A DNA stretch of 64,000 bases from Tomocerus qinae. Taxonomy: Eukaryota; Arthropoda; Collembola; Entomobryomorpha; Tomoceridae. Under the pieces are notes generated by a model. It was not told the DNA's origin, ran no database searches, and worked only from the letters and a program-made list of their open reading frames with translations. The stretch covers positions 35,092,001 to 35,156,000 of the forward strand of contig CM034546.1 of NCBI GenBank assembly GCA_020055645.1, given 5' to 3'. Made by a program: the position numbers and the translations under genes. Each line of letters starts with the position of its first letter. Position 1 is the first letter of the stretch. Shown one piece after another: positions 35,400 through 46,424 of this stretch.

Positions 35400-36620
35400 C
35401 ACGTAAATTTAACAAAACGAAACACAGATATCTATGTTAGTTGTACGTGTTATTAATTCATCCACACATTTGTTTGATTAATTGCTAACTACTTAACAAA
35501 TAAACGAACCACAAAATCTACACGAAACTAATCTTCTATTAGATTTTCTAAAAGGTAATTATTTTTTGTCTTTATATTTATATACTACGAAGGGATGAGT
35601 TATTTATTAATAATCGGCCTATAATATTATGCTGTTAGGAATTAATAAAGATAAACTTGTTTCATGGTAAAGCGGTTGACTCATTTATTTGAACTGATAA
35701 TTAGTGTTTGATGTTTACCAAGTATTAAACTTATGTCGTAGTAATACACGTTTATTGATAAAGTTGTATACTTCTTACAATTGTAAATTAGCCCTAGTTT
35801 ACAAATTACAAGTAATTTACACGATATTATGACATTGAGTATATAGTATAATGTATACACAATAAATGCAAAGAGGAGCATGATATTTTCTAATCTACTT
35901 TTTTTCATTCGTGCAGTTGGAAAGCAAAAGCATTGATAATTACTAAATGCAGAATACAAACATCACTCACTTGGCAAACTCGAGCTGTGCAGCGATTTCT
36001 TTACCTAGTATTTAGCATGCATATCCTTGCTGACTTTATAACCCTGACGACGTTTGAATTGCGTATTTAGATCCTTCTTAATCTCATTAAGTAAAGAATA
36101 AGTTCGTGACCACAATCAATAATATGACATCTTTTATATGAATATGTCGCAGTAACATTTGGTTTTTGCTTGTAAATTTCCCAGAAGAGTCAATACACGT
36201 ATTTCAGATTAATAATTCAATAGAATTTTTAGAGTGTACATGACATAGATTAATAATAATTAGCATTTAGAGCTTAACAAATCAAGCAGCAAGTAGTTTC
36301 ATGTTCAAGTTATGGTTTAATAGTATTATACATCTTATAAATTACTAAAACTATCTATACGTAAGTTATTAAATGCTATCGTTAATGCCTGTTAGGCATA
36401 CATCATTACATATATATACATATGTACTTTACTTTATACAACGTAATTACTAAATGTTGTAAATATCTATAGATTTCTATAATTATTATATTTATGTTAA
36501 ATACACATTATGTATCTGTTCTTGTTCAGTTCTGTTTCCTGTCTTTGAGTGCATATTATTTAAATGTTTAAAAACATAATAATATATGAGACTGGAAATA
36601 TATACCTACTACATACTCTA
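35400..36620. other. Intergenic spacer
   Basis: AT-rich, between the start of the CUB gene and the 3' end of the third IR. It contains the CUB promoter: minus-strand gtatataaatata near 35577-35589 is a TATA candidate, though 180 bases from the ATG. No gene seen. Confidence 0.5.
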
Positions 36621-38516
36621 TTAATAATGAATAATTTCCCTCCAAATTTTGAAAAAGACAATTGTGCATGCTATAAAGTGGCAACTAATTTCTAACAAAA
36701 AAGCGATGGCAGAAGTAGCAATTAGATAACCACATAAAATAAAAATTGTGTGAATTTTCATGTGGAGGCCTACTGCTTGCGGGTCATTGTGATTGGTTGG
36801 GAGGTACTCAGACAAAAAAGGCAGAGAAGTCTGATAGTAATATTGTTGCTGCCACAATGTCAGTAGTCCCCTTTCCCTCAGTAGATGGAAATATGCTTGA
36901 AATTGAAATCGATAATAATATATAAAGAGATGAGACACAGGATTTCTAGTAGCTGTCGAAACTGTCGTCATGCAAATTGCACCTGACTGTTTTTGTATTG
37001 AATACATAGTTACTTCAGCGTTTCGACTATCTATTAAGTCGAATAAGAACAGCGATACGTTGGTCACTAGCTTTCGCCTTAATTCTATCATTAATTCAGG
37101 TTGATTCTTAATGTACTTTGAATTATCATCATCTAAATCAACTTGGAAAATACCCGATTGCATCCTATTGTAAATTCCACGTTTGGTAAATAATATAGAA
37201 TTCGCAAACTCATCTCTTTCAACTCGTAGTAATTTATAATTATTACCAATTAGTTCATTGAAATCCCAAAACCTCTTTTTATCGGGCGGAGCGATGATTT
37301 CGCTTGTAATATAATCACCATAATATGTAGTAATTACCATTGACATCAGTATTACAATTAAATACAAAATATTCCTCCGTTTCCCGTTGAGAACAGACTG
37401 ATCCAAAAGAACTGCAACAGATGACATCATGACTAGTCCCAGTTTTCTGAAAAAAGGAAAACTCTCTCTCATTCCAAAAATTAGTACAAAAAATGAAATC
37501 GGAAACAAGAGACCAATGCACAGCCAAGAACGATTATCGAATGTGTTCTGAATTAGAACTGTCATCGAGACAGCATAAAATTGTGATTTTGCTTCACAGT
37601 AGAATGGAATCAAATCTTTATAGCCATCATTAAATGATAATAGTAAAGGGTAGAGGTCGTTGTTATGATTTTCGGAATTCATGACGATCTGACCACCGTT
37701 ATGACTTTGAGATACCATCCTTTTAGAATAAAATGCAGTGAAATTCAATTTTTCAGCCATTGTTTCCACAGCTCGAAAAGAAGGGCCGCAGCTAATTAGT
37801 TTTGTCTTCATTTCATCATAGATGGATTTCCTGCAATGGGGTAGATTTATTTCAATGTTGAATTGCAACTCATTTGAAATGCTTGCAATAGGAGATCCAT
37901 GGAGATGACCGTTGAGAGAATGCCAAATTTTTTCCCAATCTTTTTCTGACGTTTCTGAATTTATTTGGACGAACTTACTACTATCGTCACTTGTGTAAAG
38001 TTGCAGAGTGCCAATGGCAATTTTAATTTTCGTTGCATTTTGAATGATCATTAGAAAAACGGGAGCGACTAATTGTCCCCTTAAAAAATTGAGCCAACTT
38101 TGTTCAATAATTGGCTTTTGACGTATATCACTTATAATTATAGATGTGGAAAGGTAAAGCTTATTCAATGATCCTCCAATTATATCGATTCCAGTAAAGA
38201 AACTATTGGGCTGCATTAGGATATTTAGGCGACACGTCCTTTTGGATATATCCCAAAGATCAGGCTCATACTCCTCTCTTCCGTAAAAAAATTCCACGGT
38301 CCATGGCTGCAAGTGTTGATTTGCCAATATAAAGTCCGTTTCCCAGTTCTCCCACGTTTCCCACAATCCTAACATAGGGCTATAAAACCTAATCAAATTA
38401 AAATCGCAGTTTTTATAAAATGATAAAGATAAACTTCGAACGCTGTTAATAGTTTTCAAAGTATTAAATATCAATACTATTGAAATACAGAAACTGTAAA
38501 ACTTTGAAAAAGCCAT
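36621..38516 (-). CDS. Divergent ionotropic receptor (IR), single exon
   Basis: 631 residues from ATG 38516, uninterrupted. Signal-like start (MAFSKFYSFCISIVLIFNTL). After the extracellular region with CRKSIYDEMK come TM1 (WLCIGLLFPISFFVLIFGM), a short pore loop, TM2 within YLIVILMSMVITTYYGDYIT, the second lobe, and TM3 (IHTIFILCGYLIATSAIAFL). The order and size are those of arthropod divergent IRs. It differs a lot from the two IRs at 11-18 kb, so this is a loose cluster of old duplicates rather than a recent tandem. Ligand unknown. Confidence 0.83.
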   Translation of the reverse strand: MAFSKFYSFCISIVLIFNTLKTINSVRSLSLSFYKNCDFNLIRFYSPMLGLWETWENWETDFILANQHLQPWTVEFFYGREEYEPDLWDISKRTCRLNILMQPNSFFTGIDIIGGSLNKLYLSTSIIISDIRQKPIIEQSWLNFLRGQLVAPVFLMIIQNATKIKIAIGTLQLYTSDDSSKFVQINSETSEKDWEKIWHSLNGHLHGSPIASISNELQFNIEINLPHCRKSIYDEMKTKLISCGPSFRAVETMAEKLNFTAFYSKRMVSQSHNGGQIVMNSENHNNDLYPLLLSFNDGYKDLIPFYCEAKSQFYAVSMTVLIQNTFDNRSWLCIGLLFPISFFVLIFGMRESFPFFRKLGLVMMSSVAVLLDQSVLNGKRRNILYLIVILMSMVITTYYGDYITSEIIAPPDKKRFWDFNELIGNNYKLLRVERDEFANSILFTKRGIYNRMQSGIFQVDLDDDNSKYIKNQPELMIELRRKLVTNVSLFLFDLIDSRNAEVTMYSIQKQSGAICMTTVSTATRNPVSHLFIYYYRFQFQAYFHLLRERGLLTLWQQQYYYQTSLPFLSEYLPTNHNDPQAVGLHMKIHTIFILCGYLIATSAIAFLLEISCHFIACTIVFFKIWREIIHY

Positions 38517-39102
38517 AGCTGTTTTAGAATTATAGCAAATATGTCAGTGGAACTAGATAAGTCGAGTAGTTATATTATAATCAACATAAAAGTTGCCTAT
38601 CATAATCAATAACTGCTTTCTTCTGGAAGGAATCGTTAATAGTGACAAGTTCAAAACATTAACAAAGCTAACACTAACAAGAACCAGACGAGAATATATT
38701 ACTGTCCTTGAATAAAATATTTAAGGACGAATGTTCATTTGTACTACTCTAAGTTTTCATATTGTTAAATGCAAACCAAGATATACTAAGTAGAATTAGT
38801 TACCACCCTGCATAATAATAATTTTGGGATTCGACAAAACTGAACACAGGCACGCAAATTACGATTGATTAATTGCGATTAATAATTTTAAAAAATTATG
38901 TAGAGTTAAATGGTTTAATTTCATATCATCAAACATAGTAGGTACAAAAAATATCTTTACCATGAGAACATGACTTATATTGTATTAATCACTACATTTA
39001 AGTAAGACTTTATTCGCTTATTCCCCTCCATCATATGCATCATTCTCGTTCGTTATAATCTCTATATTATAACCACAGACTGAGATAAACCAATAAATTT
39101 AC
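38517..39102. other. Intergenic spacer
   Basis: AT-rich, with the presumed promoter of the third IR at its left end; nothing else recognised. Confidence 0.5.
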
Positions 39103-39439
39103 CAACCTAACTATATATCTATGTATGTCTGGTAGGAGAGCCTGGGTGACCTGCATTTATTGTGTAACGCAAAACCCCTTCCCCATCTGTAACGTAAATG
39201 CTGACTGTAACACTTTTAGGTACCTCCTCCTCCCATCAACTGCACACGTAATATGTTCACGTTCCTTAAAGACAAAATAACAAATGCGCATGCCCGCGCA
39301 TGCCCACTTTCTCTTCCATCGAAATGAGTTAGTACCTCTAATTGACTCTAATTGTCAACAATCTCATCTGCGTAAAGTGTTCTGTTATGTGACAAGTGGT
39401 GGAATTTTTGCAATTATTTATAAATTCTGCTAATGGTTG
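39103..39439. repeat. Repeat R, copy 1 (truncated by the DDE transposon)
   Basis: Contains ctgtaacgtaaatgctgact, ctcctcctcccatcaactgc, cacacgtaatat and tggtggaatttttgcaatt. Copies with the same order and orientation start near 46425 and 48140. It ends exactly where the DDE transposon begins, so the transposon probably inserted into this copy. Confidence 0.65.
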
Positions 39440-40212
39440 CTAGACGCCTACCTTTCTAAAGCACAATATCCGGAATTACGGTTAATGTTCGGCCCTATCA
39501 AAAGATGTGACTGCAAAAGTTTATAGTGCTGAAATTTTTTGTGCTTGATGCGTACATATTCAAGCGCCATATATGTAGGAATTAGCTTGTTCCTATCTCT
39601 CAAACTTGAGTAATTAATTTTTTAAGATGACAACTTTACTGTGTATTGTAATAGGCAAATAAATATTCTGAAACAATTAATTAAAAAAAACACATACTGC
39701 AAGGTCCAAACCACATGAAATTTGTGTCAGTCAGAGATTACATATTGGTAAAGAACATATGTAAGTTTTACGATGTTCCTATCTCTAGTTTCGAAAATAT
39801 TGCTGTTGAGGCTAACTTTTAGCTTAGCTTTCATACATTTTATATGCACATAAAGCCACAAGTCAATTTGGATTGTGCTTATCTGATAATGACGTCATAA
39901 ATCGTCAAGTTAGCCATAAGCATTTCTGATTTTTAGTTACCATAGTCAAAATAAAACTCAAATGTATCTTTTGTAATCTGAAACAACTATCTACAAAACA
40001 TTTTGACTCAACCAACCAATTTCAAAGTCCTTTCTTGTCATTATGCGTTTTGCATTTGTTCTGCAAACATTTCGAGCGTTTCGCTGAAATATTTAATTAT
40101 TTCAATTCTACTTGTGGTTTTATACCGTGTTTTATTCAGTTTTATCTAGTTTATCAGTACTTTAGTGTTACTTAAATAAGTATTTTACTAATAATCGTCT
40201 ACACTGGAGAGG

Positions 40213-42858
40213 ATGCCACATTTTTATTGTGCCCTGTGTGAAGTGAGGAAGAATTCAAACCTAAGAAAGTTCTCGGTCACTATCGATAGTTTGAAAATAC
40301 CTCTGGCCAACTACTATGCAAGAAATGGAATCGGACCGAAGTATCATTTGACTTTAAACGATGTAATCTGTTCCACCTGTCATGTCAATTTATGCTTTGG
40401 AAGACATGTACCAGTCCCTCGAAGGATGCAAGGCCAAGATGGTAATCCTACCCAAGGTTCCTATATGTTGGAAGGTGGTGATCCTACCCAAGGTTCGTAT
40501 ATGTTGGAAGGTGATGATCCTACCCAAGGTTCCTTAATGTTGGAAGGTGATGATCCTGCACAAGGTTCCTATATGTTCGAAGGTGATGATCCTACCCAAG
40601 GTTCCTACATGATGGAAGGTAATGACACATCACAAGATTCATATATGATGCAGCCAACCGATGGTTTGATGGACAAGTTCAATATGTCAGTGACTTCAAA
40701 CGTGGATCATAACATGAATGTCATTACCTGTGGGAGTCAAAACATGAATCAAATTGAAAACGCAAGAACGTATAAAGGTATTATGATAGAGCAATTACCA
40801 ATAACGATTTATCCAAACAATATAGTAGATTCACAGGCCACAACCGTTTCAGAAGATAATAGTCAAATGTGGTCAATTACAAATACCTCACAAGAATCGG
40901 GTCTCAATTTAAGCATGACCATGGCGTCAAATGAAGATGACTTTTCTCGCTTTTCACAAGCATCAACTTCTTCTTTCTCGGAATCAGCTACTTTTGCTTT
41001 TCCTAAGCCAGTCGTTAGAATTGATTTTCCAACTTGCTCAAGTACGATGAACAAATGTTTCATCTGTAAAAACGTAACCAACGGTAGGAAAACCATCCCA
41101 AAGGATGCAATCATTGATTGTTTTTATCGAAAAGGAATTCTAGTGCCATTTACAAACAGATGTTGCAGCGGCCATGTGCAAAATGGTGTATTTACCAAAC
41201 AATCATTAGACAGCATTGTTCCTGAGAAAGATAGTTTACTAATTACTCCGTCAGACATATCTTTGTTGCTGAGCACTTTATCAGCTAATGGGCAGACAAA
41301 GCCATTAATAAACTTCGATCAAGGGTGTTCATACACAAGTTTCGACTATAAAAATTTAACGGGCTTAACAAAAGACAATTTTGATCATTTGTACACATTT
41401 GTTAGTCCTCATCTCAATAAAAGTAGTAACCGTAGCAAAAGAAATGCACTAGGATTGTTCTTAATAAAGTTGAGGACAAACATCAATCAAGCGATACTTG
41501 CAATCTTGTTTGGATATACCAGTCAAGGCAGAGTCAGTGAAACTATAGATTCGGTCAGAAATGTCCTAGATAAATATTTCGTGCCCAATTATCTAGGATA
41601 TGAACACATTACTAGAGAAGATGCTTGTACACATCATAAATCTAAATTCGCTGACTCACTTTTTAATACAAATGCAACTTCATTATGTGTAATTTGCGAC
41701 GGCACTTATATTGACATAGAAAAACCGTCGGATCATTACGATCAAAAGAAAACGTATTCAGGTCACAAATTGAAAAATCTTGTGAAGCCCATGATGGTTA
41801 TATTTCCAACAGGATATATTTTGAATTGCGTTGGTCCCTATTTTGCAGACGGGAAGAATAACGATGCCAACATTCTGAAGTCAATGCTAAATGACAACTC
41901 AGCCACAGGTTTTAACAGTTTTTTTCAAGAAAATGATGTTTTCATTTTGGATAGGGGTTTCCGTGATTGTATTCCAGATTTACGGGCTAAAAATTTTCAA
42001 GTTCATTCTCCCGCTTTTCTTAAAGCAAAGCAAAAGCAACTGCCTACTGAAGAAGCAAATCAAGCTCGTATTATAACCATGATTCGTTGGATAGTGGAAT
42101 CAAGAAATGGGCATTTAAAAAAATTTAAGCTTGTGGGTGGTATCAGTCGAGCAACAACTGTAAGAAAGATCGGGTCCTATCTTCGCATTGTATGTGCTGT
42201 AATTAACGCATATTCGGGAAAATTTAACTTGGACAGTGAATACCAAATGAAAATTGCAGATAAGGCACTAACTTTACTCCATTCTAAAAACGAGTTACAA
42301 ACAAACATTGAAGAGATATGGCAGTTAGAAAGAAAAAAAGTATGTTGGGAGCGTGCATCTAACTTCTCAGTTCCTGAATTTCCTAGACTGTCTGTTTCTG
42401 ATATTAAAAATATCACATTAGGTACTTATCAGAAGGATCAGGCAATGTATTATACAAGACGTCATTTAAAAAATGATGGAAGTTTTACTTTTTACGTTCA
42501 CAAAGATATGCCTACGTTAATTAGAGCCAAAATTGATTCACGTCATAAATCTGCAACAAAACACCAAGTTTGGATTCAATTCGATAATTTAAAACAGGGA
42601 GAAGAATCAATTTTAGGTTGGTATTGTAAATGCCAGGTTGGATCGCGTACAATTGGATGCTGCAGTCATATAGCAACTATCATGTGGTATCTTGGCTACA
42701 CTAGGCACTGCGAAAACGACCTAACATTACAAAAGCATGCACTTTCAGACCACATTCTGGATGCTGCGCAACTGTTGGAGATGCAGTTAGGAGAGGAAAG
42801 AGTCGTTGATGATATTCCACATTCTTCCGATGCGAGTGATTCTGATAATGATGAATAG
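40213..42858 (+). CDS. DDE transposase with N-terminal zinc fingers and C-terminal SWIM finger
   Basis: 881 residues, one uninterrupted exon from ATG 40213. N-terminal cysteine pairs (FYCALCEVR, VICSTCHVN) form a probable DNA-binding finger. Residues about 75-145 are six 12-residue repeats. A second Cys/His module (KCFICKN to RCCSGH) precedes a helical region and the DDE_Tnp_4-like catalytic core: Asp in VICDGTYIDIE, Asp in FILDRGFRDC, Glu in IVESRNGHLKKF. Near the C-terminus, WYCKCQVGSRTIGCCSHIAT matches the SWIM pattern CxCx(n)CxH, followed by an acidic tail. Transposases of the ISL2EU/Harbinger group cut and paste DNA. Fusion of SWIM to the DDE core is noteworthy. The intact frame with all three catalytic residues suggests a young element or a domesticated gene. 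Confidence 0.78.
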   Translation: MPHFYCALCEVRKNSNLRKFSVTIDSLKIPLANYYARNGIGPKYHLTLNDVICSTCHVNLCFGRHVPVPRRMQGQDGNPTQGSYMLEGGDPTQGSYMLEGDDPTQGSLMLEGDDPAQGSYMFEGDDPTQGSYMMEGNDTSQDSYMMQPTDGLMDKFNMSVTSNVDHNMNVITCGSQNMNQIENARTYKGIMIEQLPITIYPNNIVDSQATTVSEDNSQMWSITNTSQESGLNLSMTMASNEDDFSRFSQASTSSFSESATFAFPKPVVRIDFPTCSSTMNKCFICKNVTNGRKTIPKDAIIDCFYRKGILVPFTNRCCSGHVQNGVFTKQSLDSIVPEKDSLLITPSDISLLLSTLSANGQTKPLINFDQGCSYTSFDYKNLTGLTKDNFDHLYTFVSPHLNKSSNRSKRNALGLFLIKLRTNINQAILAILFGYTSQGRVSETIDSVRNVLDKYFVPNYLGYEHITREDACTHHKSKFADSLFNTNATSLCVICDGTYIDIEKPSDHYDQKKTYSGHKLKNLVKPMMVIFPTGYILNCVGPYFADGKNNDANILKSMLNDNSATGFNSFFQENDVFILDRGFRDCIPDLRAKNFQVHSPAFLKAKQKQLPTEEANQARIITMIRWIVESRNGHLKKFKLVGGISRATTVRKIGSYLRIVCAVINAYSGKFNLDSEYQMKIADKALTLLHSKNELQTNIEEIWQLERKKVCWERASNFSVPEFPRLSVSDIKNITLGTYQKDQAMYYTRRHLKNDGSFTFYVHKDMPTLIRAKIDSRHKSATKHQVWIQFDNLKQGEESILGWYCKCQVGSRTIGCCSHIATIMWYLGYTRHCENDLTLQKHALSDHILDAAQLLEMQLGEERVVDDIPHSSDASDSDNDE
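40433..40648 (+). repeat. In-frame 36-bp tandem repeat in the transposase gene
   Basis: Six copies of a 36-base unit encoding variants of GDDPTQGSYMLE. The first four are nearly identical at the DNA level and the last two have drifted. Their near identity implies recent slippage or unequal exchange. Confidence 0.9.
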
Positions 42859-45800
42859 AATGTTAGTTTAAAACTATGATTTATTTAAATCTTCTTTCGG
42901 TTAATATTGACTTTATTCTTTATTTTCTAATTTGTTTTGGTTTTATTTTCAGGTAAGGGGCGCGTGGGGAACAAAATATTGGGAAATATGGGGCGGGGGG
43001 GTGGGGCTGAAGTCCTATTGCATGCGTCCACGCTGGGTAGTTTTTGTAAATTGATATGAAAAAAATTGTAAAATAGCTACCTCGCCTGCCCCGGAAACAA
43101 TGTGCAACAAACATCGGGCGTTAGTTGCACAATGGCTAAATGCAAGGGCGGCATTAAGTTCATTAATTAATTTTGCATTCTATTTTTTACAGCAATAACG
43201 CTTCTTTTTTATGATCATTTTTCATTTCCATATTTCATTTCATTTATTTATATTTTATATTTATATTTTGTATTCATATTTCATTTGCACATTTCATTTG
43301 CATATTTCATTTGCATATTTCATTTTCATATTTCATTTTCATATTTCATTTTCATATTTCATTTGCACATTTCATATTTCATTTGCACATTTCATATTTC
43401 ATTTGCACAATTCATATTTCATTTTCATACTCATACTTCTTGCATATAGGATGTCTTTTCTCCCGTTAGGTTTATGTGTACGAAAAGACATAGGTAAAAA
43501 TGTGTTTCTTAGGGTTTCACGACGTCATCACCGTTTTTGCGCAGGTGCCACTATGTCTTTTCATTTGCGTAGTATACATTGCTCTCGTTGTTGCGAATTG
43601 ATTCACTTTATGACGTCGTATTAAGGGTAGGAAATGTAGACCTTGGAAAACCATTTATTTTTTTAATTTTTTAATTTTTGATTCATTGTAATTTTCCTTT
43701 ATTTTTTTATTTCTTTCTAATTATCTCTAATGTAGAGATATTTGAATGTTTTTTCAAGGCAGTCGACCGGATAGCCCCAATCCACAGAGACTCAAGCTAT
43801 TGCTCTATTCCCTTCTGGGATTTGTTTCGGTTTTCAACGGGCAGTCAAGATATAGGTTTCTTGCATGCCGTTGCAGTAATCTTTAAGTAGTGTACTAATA
43901 CGGCATGTTTTAAACCTTCTGTCAGAGAGAAATGTATACAAGGTTAGGGAATTTGTTCTTATTTGTTGGGCTTTACGGTGCATCAAATATTAACACAATT
44001 CAGGTTTGGTTGGGGGACCAATAACCCCCCGATTTGCCGAGTTTAGTCCACCTGGCCAAATCTTTTTTGTGTTAAAAGTTTGATCCCAAAAGTCCATAAT
44101 AACACTTAGTATAAAAACTGATTCTGAGTCTCGTAGGTAGTTAAATTAAAAAAAATATGGGGCTCATTAACCCTGTTTTAATCATCCCACACGGCAATTG
44201 TAGCTTACCACGTCTGTGGTGGAAGTGTGTATAGCCGTGTAGTTACTTTGCCGAGTTATTCTAATCATTGCCCCTTGCATTGGAACCGGTAGGTTTAGAA
44301 CCCGGGTTCATTAGAACAGTTTGAATTTTATTCGTTTGCGCCACCAATGCAATATGCAAATACGACGCATTTATGTCCTTATGTCCTTTTCATGGTCTTT
44401 CCATAGTTAGAAGTCAATGCCTTGTTTTTTGTGGACATTTTTTACAAATATCGACCCTGTCAGTTGATCTTAAAAATGTTCTTTACTCATGTAGTTCGCA
44501 TAGTCATATCCAAATGCTTTTAGAAGGAATTTGACTTGAAGTCACAACTAGTGCATTTTAGTCTCAGCTAGATAGATTATTTTCATAGTTGGAAGCACCT
44601 TTAAATGTCTGTATTTAGAAATGCATACTTTCAATATTCTACGGGTATAGTTGATAAGTCTTGAAGAAAGAATTGAAGATTTCTTAATTTTTCTTCACGG
44701 ATCATGCTCGCAGCGTTTAAGGACTGCGAGAGGACTTAGATTTCAGTTTCCAGTCCTTCCATACGGCACATAGACTTGTTTTCTTTAGGTATGAAGGCTA
44801 ACAAAACAAGATCTGAGGCAGAAGCCAAACTGAAAGGCTTAAGGACTTTATTTGAACCCACCTGTAGAACTCGAAGACAATAAAACGAGAATAAAATTCT
44901 TGAAATGGCATGTCCTGATTCCTGAACCCTTGTGATCAGATTTTGGTGACCTGCAACTCATTCGAAGAATTAGGAGAACCCTGTATAATTAAGAATAGAG
45001 CAGCTGGGATGATTGTGTAACGTGGACAAGTCCTGTAATTTATGCATTGCTTTTCGTTAGATCATTCATATTTTTACTGTGTGTGAACTCTTGATGAATC
45101 ACTTCTCCATTCATTTTCTCAAGCAGTCTAGTTAGACTTGTACTATTGCATCTTGCTGTTTGGGAAATATCAAATTGGTTGGACTATGACTATATTTACT
45201 TATATACAAATTAGACATTTATACCTCTAGAGCCATTGTGCAACATTTAAGAATGGTTTGAACTGTGTTAATGGTGGATTTGGTTTTCAAGCATGAAAGC
45301 ATGAAAGTTCTGCTACGGAAGATACATTTGACAGATGACAAAACGAAAACAACTTTAGAATAAAAGACCAAGACCACCAAGCAATTGACTTATAAAAAAT
45401 AGGCTACGCTCAGCTGTCCTGTCCTCTGTCTCTTGTGACGACGTGAAGAACTAACTTTTATCAAGGTGTAGTAGTGATTACAAGACGCAATCCGAATAAA
45501 AGTGCTATTCAAAGACTACTTTGCTTAATATTTGCTTGGTACAATATGGTTGCTTTAGGGTTGAGCCTAGCACTCCAGAGAAATTCAGCAGGCCACCCAT
45601 CACAATAATAAAAACAATCCCGAAAAAATCATCGGTATTTCCCTTAGATTATTATTTAAATATACTTTTATTTTCTACAGCGGTTGGAGTCATTGTCATT
45701 ATAGATATTAACTGCAGTTCCAACTTCCTGATAAAAAAGGATTTACTATACACAACAATTACTCTTGAACGTAGCATCAAATACAGGGGACAATGAAAGA

Positions 45801-46325
45801 CTCCATTTTTAATAAACAGCTCAAAAAGTTACCAAAAAGCTCCCATTTAAAATCAGAAAAATTAGATTCCCTCTGTGATTTCGGAAAACCCGTACAAATC
45901 CCGTGAGTACAACTGACGAATAAATATTTGTAAACGATAAATAATAGCCCCCACCAGTACTGTTATTTAATTCTACAAAAAGGTGTGTACACTGACACAA
46001 AAGAATCAAGGGGGTAATAAAAAGTAAAACCACCTTTACTAAAAAATGCTAAATAAGTTTTTCGATATAGCAGGACCAAGTTGGATTAGTAGTTTTGAAA
46101 TGCTAATTAATACGCACATTACGAAATGTTCCCTTGAAAATAAAAAATTAGTGCATTTTAAATGAATTTGATTTTGGTGGGCAAATACTACGGGATGGAA
46201 CATGAAGATGAACTATTTGTTTATCGCATCAAAAATTGGTTACTATAGCTGAAATACTTTTTTACTATGACGTCACTTAAACATTTCCATGGGCCCGAGC
46301 CGGACAATGCATTTTAAATATAAAC
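42859..46325. other. 3' non-coding part of the DDE transposon
   Basis: No second gene recognised. 42950-43140 is G-rich on the plus strand (ggggcgggggggtgggg). Short open frames near 43211, 43678 and 45521 are low-complexity or unconvincing. Confidence 0.5.
43228..43436 (+). repeat. Imperfect 12-13 bp tandem repeat (catatttcatttg)
   Basis: About 16 copies of catatttcatttg and variants with cacatttc or ttttcata. Any protein read from it is an artefact of the repeat. Confidence 0.85.
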
Positions 46326-46424
46326 AATAGTCTGTTAGGCCGGGAAGTTCAGCCAAACCGGATATTGTGCTTTGCCAAAGTTTATTGGGAGCCTAGTTCT
46401 ATAATATAATCGCACTAATACCTG

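Larger units (their letters stand above)
39440..46395 (+). mobile_element. DDE transposon of about 7 kb (PIF/Harbinger-ISL2EU-like)
   Basis: Terminal inverted repeats: left tagacgcctacctttct then aaagcacaatatccgg (39456-39473 region), right the same inverted (ccggatattgtgcttt at about 46359-46374, then ggagccta). The shared 16-base core is perfect and weaker similarity extends about 45 bases inward (cggcc). One intact transposase gene lies at 40213-42858. The 3.4 kb to its right holds a simple-sequence block and no second recognisable gene. A TA target duplication is possible (tgcTA on the left, ccTA on the right), but the exact ends are uncertain by a few bases. Confidence 0.65.

Noticed and set aside
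43211-43624. A 137-codon open frame right of the transposase
   Set aside because: Its first half is only the translation of a catatttcatttg tandem repeat; the rest shows no family features.
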